From positions 1-25,165 of the forward strand of contig JAWSUW010000026.1 in the NCBI GenBank assembly GCA_033549245.1: a stretch of DNA of 25,165 bases, in the 5' to 3' direction. Both the position numbers and the translations under genes were made by a program. Below, in pieces: positions 1-7,881 of the stretch (position 1 is its first letter; each line of letters starts with the position of its first letter). Under the pieces are notes generated by a model. It was not told the origin of the DNA, did not search any database, and worked only from the letters and a program-made list of their open reading frames with translations. Source of the stretch: Fusibacter_D sp033549245 (GTDB taxonomy: Bacteria > Bacillota > Clostridia > Peptostreptococcales > Acidaminobacteraceae).

Positions 1-1
1 A

Positions 2-1777
2 AAAATCGAAGACATGCTTACTCGAGAAATCATATTAGTTCCAGAAGAAATGACTGTTAAGGAATTTGCAGAAGTGATTCATAAGCCTATAAATGATATT
101 ATTGTCAAACTTATGGGACTTGGAATCATGGCAACAGTCAATCAAAATATCGATTATGATACTGCAGCACTCATTGCAATCGATTACAATATCACACTCG
201 AAATAGAAGAAGTTATCGAAGAAAATCACGTTGAAGCTTTTGAACTTGACTTTGAAGATGAGCCAAAAGATCTGAAAAAACGTGCTCCAGTCGTTACAGT
301 CATGGGACATGTCGATCACGGTAAGACTTCACTTCTTGATGCGATCAGAAATACCGGTGTAGCTGACGGAGAAGCAGGTGGAATCACTCAACACATCGGT
401 GCTTCAGAAGTGGTCTACAATGGTGAAAAAATAGTATTCCTAGATACTCCTGGTCATGAGGCTTTTACTTCGCTTAGAGCCAGAGGCGCGAAAGTGACGG
501 ATATAGCAATTCTTGTTGTTGCAGCTGACGATGGTGTTATGCCACAGACCATTGAAGCAATAGACCATAGTAAAGCAGCTGGCGTACCAATCATTGTAGC
601 AATCAACAAAATTGACAGACCAAACGCAAATTCCGATAAAGTCAAACAAGAACTATCTGACAGAGGTGTTTTGATTGAAGAGTGGGGCGGCGATGTCATC
701 GCAGTACCAGTTTCAGCCAAAACAGGTGAAGGTCTTGAAAAATTGCTTGAGACTGTTTTATTGGTATCGGAGATGTTGGAACTCAAAGCCAATCCTGATA
801 GACTTGGTATCGGTACAGTAATCGAAGCCAAAGTTGAAAAGGGTAGAGGAACCGTATGTACTATCATCCTTGAAAAGGGAACAATGAAAGTCGGCGATCC
901 GATAGTAGCGGGAGTATCACATGGTAGAGTCAAAGCGATGTACAATGAAAAAGGTAAAAAGGTCAAGCAAATCGGACCTTCAACTACTGTCGAGATTGAT
1001 GGACTTACAGATATTCCGCAAGCCGGTGAAAAAATCTATGTGACACCTGATGAAAAAACAGCGCGTTACATTGGTGAAAAACAGGCTATTGCTTATAGAG
1101 AGAAAACTCTCAACAAAAATACAAGCGTTACACTTGAAGAATTATTCTCTAAAATTCAAGCTGGCGTCATTAAAGATCTCAATCTTATTGTTAAAGCGGA
1201 TGTACATGGTTCCGTAGAAGCAATTAAGCAGTCGCTTCTTAAGATTTCAAATGAAGAAGTGCGAATCAATATCATTCACGCCAACGTTGGTGCGATTTCG
1301 GAATCAGATGTTATTTTGGCATCTGCGTCCAATGCAATCATCATTGGATTCAACGTCAGACCATCTGTCAATGTAACTGCTGTTGCAGAACAAGAAGGTG
1401 TTGACCTTAGAACTTACAGAATCATCTATGATGCGATCAACGACGTTGAAACTGCCATGAAAGGCATGCTCGACCCTACATTCAAGGAAGTTGTTCTTGG
1501 CAGAATCCAGGTCAGAGCTACATTCAAAATTCCTTCAGGCATTATTGCAGGTGGTTATGTGACCAGTGGTAAAGTTGCACGTAACGCAAATGTAAGAGTC
1601 ATCCGTGATGGAATTGTCATTCATGATGGCAAGATTTCTTCATTGAAGCGTTTCAAAGATGATGCCAAAGAAGTAGCACAAGGTTATGAGTGTGGTATCG
1701 GAATTGAAAAGTTCAATGATCTCAAAGAAAATGATGAAATCGAAGCTTACATCAACGAGGAAGTCAAAAGAGTATAG
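2..1777 (+). CDS. infB: Translation initiation factor IF-2 (5'-truncated by window edge)
   Basis: IF-2 is the GTPase that positions fMet-tRNA on the 30S subunit and promotes 50S joining. The reading frame is open to the left window edge, so the ATG at 14 is internal and the N-terminal extension lies outside. An IF2_N-like segment comes first. The G domain follows, with G1 GHVDHGKT (305-328), G3 DTPGH (443-457) and G4 NKID (605-616). Two beta-barrel domains and the IF-2 core domain follow, down to the ending EVKRV. It heads the run infB-rbfA-nrnA-truB-ribF, the usual continuation of the nusA-infB operon in Firmicutes. rbfA starts 34 bases downstream without a terminator. Identity is certain from the motifs; only the N-terminus is missing. 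Confidence 0.98.
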   Translation, partial: KIEDMLTREIILVPEEMTVKEFAEVIHKPINDIIVKLMGLGIMATVNQNIDYDTAALIAIDYNITLEIEEVIEENHVEAFELDFEDEPKDLKKRAPVVTVMGHVDHGKTSLLDAIRNTGVADGEAGGITQHIGASEVVYNGEKIVFLDTPGHEAFTSLRARGAKVTDIAILVVAADDGVMPQTIEAIDHSKAAGVPIIVAINKIDRPNANSDKVKQELSDRGVLIEEWGGDVIAVPVSAKTGEGLEKLLETVLLVSEMLELKANPDRLGIGTVIEAKVEKGRGTVCTIILEKGTMKVGDPIVAGVSHGRVKAMYNEKGKKVKQIGPSTTVEIDGLTDIPQAGEKIYVTPDEKTARYIGEKQAIAYREKTLNKNTSVTLEELFSKIQAGVIKDLNLIVKADVHGSVEAIKQSLLKISNEEVRINIIHANVGAISESDVILASASNAIIIGFNVRPSVNVTAVAEQEGVDLRTYRIIYDAINDVETAMKGMLDPTFKEVVLGRIQVRATFKIPSGIIAGGYVTSGKVARNANVRVIRDGIVIHDGKISSLKRFKDDAKEVAQGYECGIGIEKFNDLKENDEIEAYINEEVKRV

Positions 1778-1811
1778 TAAGCCGAGAATAGACTAGAAAG
1801 AAGGTGTTTGT

Positions 1812-2225
1812 ATGGCCAGTTCAAGAAACCGTAAAATAGCAGAAGAAATCAAGAAAATTGTAAGCCACCTTATGTTGGTTGAAATCAAGGATCCGAGAAT
1901 CTCAAAACTTTCATCCGTAAATCATGTCGAGGTGACAAATGATCTTCGCTATACTACACTCTATATCAGTTGTTTCGATCCTAAACACAATGTTGAGATG
2001 ACCATTGAGGGTCTCAACAGTGCAAAAGGGTTTATCCGTAAGGAGATTGGTAAGAGACTCAAACTGCACTTCACACCTGAACCTATATTCAAAGCGGATC
2101 ATTCTGTTGAACACGGTATGCATATCAATGAAATATTAGGAACGCTGAATATAAAAAGTGATGAAGAACCAGATCAAGAATCAGATCAGGAATCACCGGA
2201 AGAAGATGAAGATGAAGAGGAATAG
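1812..2225 (+). CDS. rbfA: 30S ribosome-binding factor A
   Basis: RbfA is a small KH-fold protein that binds the 30S precursor and helps mature the 5' end of 16S rRNA. The 137 residues begin with the typical RbfA N-terminus (MASSRNRKIAEEI) and contain the conserved RKEIGKRLKLHFTPEP stretch at about residues 76-91. The last 22 residues (116-137) are almost entirely Asp, Glu, Gln, Ser and Pro, an acidic tail beyond the folded domain. An AAGAAGGTG ribosome binding site precedes the ATG. The gene lies between infB and nrnA, only three bases before the latter, as in many Firmicutes. Length and position are normal for the family. Confidence 0.96.
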   Translation: MASSRNRKIAEEIKKIVSHLMLVEIKDPRISKLSSVNHVEVTNDLRYTTLYISCFDPKHNVEMTIEGLNSAKGFIRKEIGKRLKLHFTPEPIFKADHSVEHGMHINEILGTLNIKSDEEPDQESDQESPEEDEDEEE

Positions 2226-2228
2226 AAT

Positions 2229-3200
2229 ATGAATAACTTAGAAAATTTAAAGATCATCTTAAGTGATCCGAAAATCAAAAATGTATTCATCCTTCCACAT
2301 AACATGCCCGATGGGGACACTCTTGGCTCTGCTATTGGTGTTTATCATCTGGTACAGAATTTTGATAAAAGGGGGTATATCGTCTTAAATGACGATATAC
2401 CTTCTAATTTATCTTTTTTGCTATGTGATGGTGTCAGGATCCATAAGAGTTCGGATGTCAAATCAATGGATGTGGATGTAGCAATTGCTGTAGACTGTGG
2501 AGAAACAAAATTGTTTGAAGATCGCGTTCCACTTTTTCAAAGAGCCAAGCATACTTTCAACATCGATCATCATTTGACGAACTCAAACTATGCGGAGCAC
2601 AATTATGTCAATCATGAAGCCTCTTCTACAGGTGAAATGATTTATCTGATTTATGATGAACTCAGTGTGAAATTAAATTCTGACGCTGCAAGGGCAATAT
2701 ATGCTGCTATTGTAACAGATACAGGTAGTTTCAGATATTCAAATACCAGACCACTCACATTCAAAGTGTGTGAGCGTTTAATCGAGTTTGATTTTGACTT
2801 TAATCAATTAAACGTGGAATTGTTTCAAAATAAATCACTGGAAAAACTGCAACTTCTCAATCACGTTTTTTCCACACTGCACCTCTATTTGAACGGAAAA
2901 TGTGCTGTGGTCAGATTGACTGAGGAGATGATGAATAATTTAAATTTCGTCGAATATGACACAGATGGAATTGTTGAATTTATTAGAGATATCAAAGGCG
3001 TTGAAGTGGTGGTATTCATGAGGCATCTGAAAGATAGTGCCTACAAAATATCAATGCGTTCCAAAAATGACATTGACGTCAGTGCCATCGCACTTAAGTT
3101 TAAAGGAGGCGGCCATAAAAAAGCTGCTGGTTTCAAAATTGAAATGCCATACGATCAAATTGAAAAGCTTGTCGTAGAGGCAATTGAAGAGGCGATTTGA
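2229..3200 (+). CDS. nrnA: DHH/DHHA1 phosphoesterase, NrnA-type oligoribonuclease / pAp phosphatase
   Basis: NrnA proteins degrade short oligoribonucleotides and dephosphorylate 3'-phosphoadenosine-5'-phosphate in bacteria lacking Orn. Metal-binding motifs are visible: HNMPDGDTLGS (residues 24-34, with H24, D28 and D30), D89 in VAVDCGE, and the DHH triad at 113-115. The C-terminal DHHA1 substrate-binding motif GGGHKKAAG is at about 293-301. The 323-residue length fits the family. The start is three bases after rbfA and the stop overlaps the truB start (TGATG), which suggests coupled translation. Its place next to rbfA, truB and pnp fits an RNA-turnover role; activity on nanoRNA versus pAp is inferred from the family. 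Confidence 0.92.
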   Translation: MNNLENLKIILSDPKIKNVFILPHNMPDGDTLGSAIGVYHLVQNFDKRGYIVLNDDIPSNLSFLLCDGVRIHKSSDVKSMDVDVAIAVDCGETKLFEDRVPLFQRAKHTFNIDHHLTNSNYAEHNYVNHEASSTGEMIYLIYDELSVKLNSDAARAIYAAIVTDTGSFRYSNTRPLTFKVCERLIEFDFDFNQLNVELFQNKSLEKLQLLNHVFSTLHLYLNGKCAVVRLTEEMMNNLNFVEYDTDGIVEFIRDIKGVEVVVFMRHLKDSAYKISMRSKNDIDVSAIALKFKGGGHKKAAGFKIEMPYDQIEKLVVEAIEEAI

Positions 3201-4096
3201 TGAATCAAACTATTAACGGTGTCATTGTGATAGATAAACCTATGGATATGACATCCCATGATGTTGTAGCGATTATGCGCAGAAAACTGAAGACTAAAAA
3301 AATTGGTCACACGGGAACTCTTGATCCAATGGCAACTGGTGTACTTCCAATCTGTATAGGTAAGGCAACAAAAATTGTCGACTTCCTTATGGACCAAAAG
3401 AAGACCTATCATTGCACAATGATGTTAGGGACTGCTACGGATACGCAGGACCGATGGGGGGAAGTCATTCTGTCAGGCGATTGTACCGGTATCAATGAAA
3501 AAGAAATTACAGAAACTATTCTATCGTTTGTGGGTGAAATCCAACAAATTCCTCCAATGTACAGTGCATTAAAAGTAAATGGTGAAAAACTGGTGGATTT
3601 GGCCAGAAAAGGCATAGTAGTAGAAAGAGAAGCCAGGATCAGAACAATTCACAGCATAGAAAATATAGATGTCAGACAACATACTGCGTCTTTTTTGGTT
3701 ACCTGTTCAAAAGGCACTTATATCCGTACACTGTGTCATGATATTGGAATCAAGTTAGGATGTTATGCCCATATGACTGAACTTCGTAGAACAGCATCTG
3801 ATCCGTTTAAAATCGAAAGTGCGATGATTCTTGAAGATTTGTCACTTGAAAATATAGACAATCACATCATTTCTATTGAAGATGCATTAGACTGGATGCC
3901 ATTGATCATTCTTCCTCGAAATGCAGAACTTTTAAAGCAAGTGGAAAATGGTGTGAGAAAGAATCTTGATAGGTATGTTAAAGAACCCGAAGATGTCAAA
4001 GACAAGTTTTACAGAGTATTTATAGAAGAACAATTTTATGGCCTCGCTGAAAGACTTGATAATGGCATTTATATGAAGAAATTGATGATAGGGTGA
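3200..4096 (+). CDS. truB: tRNA pseudouridine(55) synthase
   Basis: TruB isomerises U55 in the T-loop of tRNAs. The catalytic motif GHTGTLDPMATGVLP is present, with the catalytic Asp at residue 42 counted from the ATG at 3200, and a conserved Tyr at about 70 (KKTYH). The N-terminal NGVIVIDKPMDMTSHDV is the family start. I chose the ATG at 3200, which overlaps the nrnA stop, rather than the TTG at 3197. The site GAAGAGG lies 8 bases upstream of it. At 298 residues it is normal length. The C-terminal third is the expected RNA-binding extension, although I cannot see a clear PUA signature. ribF follows after four bases. Confidence 0.96.
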   Translation: MNQTINGVIVIDKPMDMTSHDVVAIMRRKLKTKKIGHTGTLDPMATGVLPICIGKATKIVDFLMDQKKTYHCTMMLGTATDTQDRWGEVILSGDCTGINEKEITETILSFVGEIQQIPPMYSALKVNGEKLVDLARKGIVVEREARIRTIHSIENIDVRQHTASFLVTCSKGTYIRTLCHDIGIKLGCYAHMTELRRTASDPFKIESAMILEDLSLENIDNHIISIEDALDWMPLIILPRNAELLKQVENGVRKNLDRYVKEPEDVKDKFYRVFIEEQFYGLAERLDNGIYMKKLMIG

Positions 4097-4100
4097 TCAA

Positions 4101-5030
4101 ATGAAAATATATTTTGAACTTGAAAATATCGATCCCGAAATCGAAGAGACTTCCATCGCTCTAGGCACATTTGATGGCCTTCATATTGGGCACATGGAAA
4201 TTATTGAATATATAAAAGAAGCCGCTGTTGAAAAAGGACTTAAAACCTTTGTATACACTTTTTCAAATCATCCCAGAGAAATACTGACACCAGACAACGT
4301 TCCTTCAAAAATAATGGATGTAGATGAAAAAGTGCAAATTTTCACAAGAGCTGATATTGATTACTTGGCTCTAGTCAGATTTGATGAATATCAACTTGGT
4401 GTTGAACCAGAAGATTTTATTAAAGATGTTTTGATAGACAAAATGAATATGAGACATTTGACTGTGGGATATGATTATCGTTTCGGGAAAAAAGCGAGAG
4501 GCGACGTGAAGATGCTTATGGATTTTGCACCAATCTTTGGCTACACCTTTGAGATTGTGCAACCGATCATGAAAAATGAGGTCAGGGTTTCGTCATCTTT
4601 AATTAGAGAATTGCTCCGCAATGGGCAGATTGAAGAAGCCAATTTTTTCCTCGGAAGACGCCATTTTGTCAAAGGCTGTGTCGTCAAAGGAAAAGGCATG
4701 GGCAAGGGCATGGGAATTCCAACTGCCAATCTTCGGATCAAGGAAAACATCAGTACGATTAAACCAGGTGTTTATATAACAGAAACCATTTGGAAGGGGC
4801 GTGCTTATCATAGTGCGACAAATGTTGGATTTAATCCCACATTTGAACAGACTGGAATTCATATGGAGACGTATATGTTGGGAATTGATGAACCTCTTTA
4901 TGGGGAAACAATAGAGGTTCATTTCATCAAGCGGATCAGAGATGAACTCAAGTTTTCCTCGATACCTGAACTTGTCAAGGCCATGGAAAATGATATACAG
5001 CAAATGAAGCTTTATTTTTCTTTACTCTGA
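4101..5030 (+). CDS. ribF: Bifunctional riboflavin kinase / FAD synthetase
   Basis: RibF phosphorylates riboflavin to FMN and adenylates FMN to FAD. The N-terminal nucleotidyltransferase half carries GTFDGLHIGH (residues 22-31) and a VSSSLIRELL segment (about 163-172). The C-terminal flavokinase half carries GIPTAN (about 204-209) followed by KPGVYI. The 309-residue length is typical for the bifunctional enzyme. It ends the infB-led operon. Its final codons contain the -35 element of the rpsO promoter, so transcription units touch here. No FMN riboswitch is visible near it, consistent with its place in the translation operon rather than with rib biosynthesis genes. Confidence 0.96.
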   Translation: MKIYFELENIDPEIEETSIALGTFDGLHIGHMEIIEYIKEAAVEKGLKTFVYTFSNHPREILTPDNVPSKIMDVDEKVQIFTRADIDYLALVRFDEYQLGVEPEDFIKDVLIDKMNMRHLTVGYDYRFGKKARGDVKMLMDFAPIFGYTFEIVQPIMKNEVRVSSSLIRELLRNGQIEEANFFLGRRHFVKGCVVKGKGMGKGMGIPTANLRIKENISTIKPGVYITETIWKGRAYHSATNVGFNPTFEQTGIHMETYMLGIDEPLYGETIEVHFIKRIRDELKFSSIPELVKAMENDIQQMKLYFSLL

Positions 5031-5049
5031 AATGAAATGATGGTATAAT
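5021..5049 (+). promoter_or_regulatory. Sigma-A-type promoter for rpsO
   Basis: TTTACT (5021-5026) and TATAAT (5044-5049) are separated by exactly 17 bases. The -35 lies inside the last codons of ribF. This would give rpsO its own transcript with a leader of about 80 bases. Prediction rests on consensus match and position only. Confidence 0.75.
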
Positions 5050-5063
5050 TGTAACGTTGTAAA

Positions 5064-5110
5064 CCATAGGCTTTGTTTATCGTTTCTCCGACGACCTACT
5101 AGGCTTATGG
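5064..5110 (+). promoter_or_regulatory. Structured rpsO leader, probable S15 autoregulatory element
   Basis: The leader between the rpsO promoter and its ribosome binding site folds on itself. CCATAGGC (5064-5071) pairs with the 3' GCTTATGG (5103-5110) through one wobble, and an inner TCGT (5080-5083) can pair with ACGA (5091-5094). The ribosome binding site AAGGAGGA (5123-5130) follows. S15 is known to repress its own mRNA in several bacteria by binding leader structures that mimic its 16S rRNA site. Position and fold suggest the same here, but I cannot assign it to a specific described S15-leader class. Confidence 0.55.
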
Positions 5111-5138
5111 ATAAATAAAAATAAGGAGGATCATTAAA

Positions 5139-5405
5139 ATGATTACTAAAGAAACTAAAAGCAATATTATCGAGAAATTCAAGACTCACCCAACGGATAC
5201 TGGATCACCAGAGGTGCAAATCGCAGTATTGACTCAAAGAATCAACGAGCTTAATGAGCATTTGCAAATTCACAAGAAGGACCACCACTCTAGAAGAGGT
5301 CTTTTGAAAATGGTTGGTAAGAGAAGAAGTCTTTTGAAGTATCTTAAAGATAACAATCTTGAGAAGTACAGAACATTGATTGCTGAACTTGGATTAAGAA
5401 AATAA
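5139..5405 (+). CDS. rpsO: 30S ribosomal protein S15
   Basis: S15 binds the central domain of 16S rRNA early in 30S assembly and contributes to inter-subunit bridge B4. The 88-residue sequence contains the family signature: THPTDTGSPEVQIA, then HLQIHKKDHHSRRGLL, then GKRRSLLKYL. The start follows a strong AAGGAGGATC site. It is monocistronic: own promoter upstream and an intrinsic terminator directly downstream. pnp follows, which is the classical rpsO-pnp pairing, but here the two are separated by a terminator and a second promoter. Confidence 0.98.
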   Translation: MITKETKSNIIEKFKTHPTDTGSPEVQIAVLTQRINELNEHLQIHKKDHHSRRGLLKMVGKRRSLLKYLKDNNLEKYRTLIAELGLRK

Positions 5406-5413
5406 TTACAATG

Positions 5414-5447
5414 ACAGGCTTGACACTCGTCAAGCCTTGTTTTTTTA
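5414..5447 (+). terminator. Intrinsic terminator after rpsO
   Basis: AGGCTTGAC (5416-5424) and GTCAAGCCT (5429-5437) form a perfect 9-bp stem with an ACTC loop, followed by a run of seven T residues. This is a strong rho-independent terminator separating rpsO from pnp. Confidence 0.92.
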
Positions 5448-5476
5448 TTTGCTTGGTCATGTTTTAACCCTTTCTA

Positions 5477-5499
5477 TTTCCACAATATTTTAGTATAAT
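5477..5499 (+). promoter_or_regulatory. Probable pnp promoter (good -10, weak -35)
   Basis: TATAAT at 5494-5499 is a consensus -10. The hexamer 17 bases upstream is TTTCTA-like and poor. Because rpsO ends in a strong terminator, pnp needs its own start, and this is the best candidate. It would make a leader of about 130 bases. Confidence 0.5.
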
Positions 5500-5520
5500 A
5501 GATAAGTAGTAATTCAACTT

Positions 5521-5618
5521 TTGATGTTGGAATTTATCTTAATATCCTACTTATTTGAAGTGAATTTTTCGAATAGAAAGATTGACTTGAAATAAGTAGG
5601 GTAAATTCTGGACATCAA
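5521..5618 (+). promoter_or_regulatory. Long interrupted hairpin in the pnp leader
   Basis: Four nested complementary arm pairs lie in one collinear stem. TTGATGT (5521-5527) pairs with ACATCAA (5612-5618), GAATTTA (5530-5536) with TAAATTC (5602-5608), CCTACTTATTT (5546-5556) with AAATAAGTAGG (5590-5600), and AAGT (5558-5561) with ACTT (5585-5588). That is 29 base pairs around a loop of about 23 bases. It ends about 10 bases before the pnp ribosome binding site AGGAGG. No T-run follows, so it is not a terminator. E. coli pnp has a long leader stem used for autoregulation; a similar role here is inference. Confidence 0.75.
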
Positions 5619-5637
5619 GTCAAATTTAGGAGGTTTT

Positions 5638-7776
5638 ATGATGGAAAATAACGGTTGCCAATCTGTTGGTAGCGAAAATGCAAGAAAAGTATACACTTTC
5701 GAAAAAATGATAGCTGGAAGACCTTTCAAAGTGGAAATCGGTAAAATAGCGAATCTCGCAAATGGTTCAGCACTTTTATATTATGGAGAGACTGTGGTTT
5801 TAGTAACGGCTACAGCGTCTAGAAAACCCAAAGCAGGGATCGACTTCTTCCCGCTCACGGTTGATTATGAAGAAAAATTATATTCTGTTGGCAAAATTCC
5901 TGGAGGATTCATTAAAAGGGAAGGCAGACCTTCAGATCGAGCAACTTTGACTGCAAGATTGATTGATAGACCGATGAGACCAATGTTCCCTGATGGCATG
6001 AAAAATGAAGTACAGGTAGTTGCTACTGTAATGTCTGTAGACCAAGATTGTTCACCGGATACAATTGCAATGAACGGAGCATCAATCGCACTCGGGATTT
6101 CAGACATTCCATTTGATGGTCCTGTTGCAGGTGTTACAGTAGGTTACGTGGATGGCAATTATGTGATTAACCCGACCATTGAAGAAAAAGAAAAATCTTC
6201 TCTCAATCTCATAGTGGCAGGAACTAAAGATGCTGTTGTCATGGTAGAAGCCGGTGCAGATATCTTATCTGAAGAGATTGTTCTCGGTGGAATTATGCAT
6301 GGTCATGAAGCGATAATTGAAATTTGTGAATTCATAGATGAAATTGTTGCGGAACTCGGTAAAGAAAAATTCGACATCAAGCTGCCAGAAATCGATTTGG
6401 CTTTTGTAAGTGAAATAGAGAGTTTCCTTTTTGAGCGTATGAGTCAATCCGTTCGAATTCAAGAAAAACATGATAGAAATGAAGCACTTGACATTTTAAA
6501 AGATGATATGATCGCTTATTTTGAGGAGTCTCATCCGGATGAGAAGGATTTCTTGAAAGAACAGTTCAAAGCAATTGAAAAGAAAATAGTAAGAAAAATG
6601 ATTATCAATGAAAATATTAGACCTGATGGAAGAACACCACATGATATCAGACCGATATCATGTGAAATTGGTTTGTTGCCGAGAACACACGGTTCTGGAC
6701 TGTTCACCAGAGGCCTTACACAAGCCCTTACAATCACGACTTTGGGAGCTTTAGGCGAATCGCAGAGAATTGATGGTTTAGACCTTGAAGAAACCAAACG
6801 GTATATGCATCATTACAATTTCCCACCCTATTCAGTCGGCGAAGTTGGTTTTAGCAGAGTCAACAGAAGAGCCGTAGGTCACGGTGCACTTGGTGAGAGA
6901 GCTCTTTTACCAGTTATTCCATCAGAAATTGATTTCCCATACACAATCAGATTGGTTTCTGAAGTAGTAACATGTAATGGATCAAGTTCACAGGCAAGTA
7001 TTTGTGGCAGCACATTGTCACTTCTTGATGCCGGTGTTCCTATCAAGGATTCAGTTGCAGGAATCGCAATGGGTCTTATTCAGGAAGAAGGAAAAATCTC
7101 TATTTTAAGTGATATCCAAGGCATGGAAGATGCACTTGGTGACATGGACTTTAAAGTTGCCGGTACTAAAGACGGTATTACTGCCCTTCAAATGGATATC
7201 AAAGTAGATGGACTCAACAAGGAGCTTCTTGAAAATGCACTTGAGCAAGCTCGCGTAGGCAGATTGCACATACTCAAGAAAATGAATGAGGTAATCAACA
7301 CTCCAAGAGCCGAAATGTCTAAGTATGCTCCAAGAGTATTCCAAATTAAAATCAATCCTGACAAAATCAGAGACGTCATTGGACCGGGTGGTAAAGTTAT
7401 TACTAGAATCACATCCACACACAATGTAAAAATTGATATTGACGACAGCGGTATTGTTCTGATTACAGCAGCTGACGGAATTGGTGGAGAAGCGGCTCTT
7501 AGAGAAATAGAATCTATCGTAAAAGTTCCTGAAGTTGGACAAGTTTACAAAGGTAAAGTATCTCGTATCTTGAAATTCGGTGCATTTGTAGATTTAGGTT
7601 TTGGAAAAGAAGGTCTATGTCATATTTCTCAGATCGACACCAAGCGAATTGCCAAAGTTGAAGATTCAGTAAACATCGGTGATGAAGTTATGGTTAAGAT
7701 TATTGAAATTGATGATCAAGGACGTATCAATCTCTCTAGAAAAGTCTTATTGGAAGAACAAAATAAGGAAGCATAA
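5638..7776 (+). CDS. pnp: Polyribonucleotide nucleotidyltransferase (PNPase)
   Basis: PNPase is a phosphorolytic 3'-5' exoribonuclease that forms a trimer and takes part in mRNA decay. The 712 residues show the complete order: RNase PH domain 1, an all-alpha linker, RNase PH domain 2 (GLFTRGLTQ and the conserved Asp-rich GDMDFKVAGT region), a KH domain with GPGGKVI at about 582-588, and an S1 domain (KGKVSRILKFGAFVDLG, about 635-651). Two ATGs stand in tandem at 5638 and 5641; the second is better spaced from AGGAGG, so the true start may be one codon later. The leader is strongly structured, suggesting post-transcriptional control. Confidence 0.98.
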   Translation: MMENNGCQSVGSENARKVYTFEKMIAGRPFKVEIGKIANLANGSALLYYGETVVLVTATASRKPKAGIDFFPLTVDYEEKLYSVGKIPGGFIKREGRPSDRATLTARLIDRPMRPMFPDGMKNEVQVVATVMSVDQDCSPDTIAMNGASIALGISDIPFDGPVAGVTVGYVDGNYVINPTIEEKEKSSLNLIVAGTKDAVVMVEAGADILSEEIVLGGIMHGHEAIIEICEFIDEIVAELGKEKFDIKLPEIDLAFVSEIESFLFERMSQSVRIQEKHDRNEALDILKDDMIAYFEESHPDEKDFLKEQFKAIEKKIVRKMIINENIRPDGRTPHDIRPISCEIGLLPRTHGSGLFTRGLTQALTITTLGALGESQRIDGLDLEETKRYMHHYNFPPYSVGEVGFSRVNRRAVGHGALGERALLPVIPSEIDFPYTIRLVSEVVTCNGSSSQASICGSTLSLLDAGVPIKDSVAGIAMGLIQEEGKISILSDIQGMEDALGDMDFKVAGTKDGITALQMDIKVDGLNKELLENALEQARVGRLHILKKMNEVINTPRAEMSKYAPRVFQIKINPDKIRDVIGPGGKVITRITSTHNVKIDIDDSGIVLITAADGIGGEAALREIESIVKVPEVGQVYKGKVSRILKFGAFVDLGFGKEGLCHISQIDTKRIAKVEDSVNIGDEVMVKIIEIDDQGRINLSRKVLLEEQNKEA

Positions 7777-7807
7777 TAATTGATAAGATTATAAAGACCG
7801 ATTTTAA

Positions 7808-7843
7808 AGAGATAATATTTGCAAATTTGCGAGTATTATCTCT
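7808..7843 (+). terminator. Hairpin after pnp, weak or attenuating terminator
   Basis: AGAGATAATA (7808-7817) and TATTATCTCT (7834-7843) form a perfect 10-bp stem. Its loop contains the self-complementary GCAAATTTGC. The sequence after the stem, CTTATGTTGT, lacks a continuous T-run, so termination would be inefficient. Partial read-through from pnp into the M16 peptidase gene is plausible, and no strong promoter is visible in the gap. Confidence 0.5.
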
Positions 7844-7881
7844 CTTATGTTGTATTGAAGCTTAATTTATGAGGTGAAATA

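Noticed and set aside
454..966. Long open frame on the - strand inside infB
   Set aside because: Antisense shadow of a strongly conserved coding region; no ribosome binding site and low-complexity translation.
7105..7542. 145-codon - strand frame inside pnp
   Set aside because: Overlaps the conserved RNase PH/KH region of PNPase; no independent signals.
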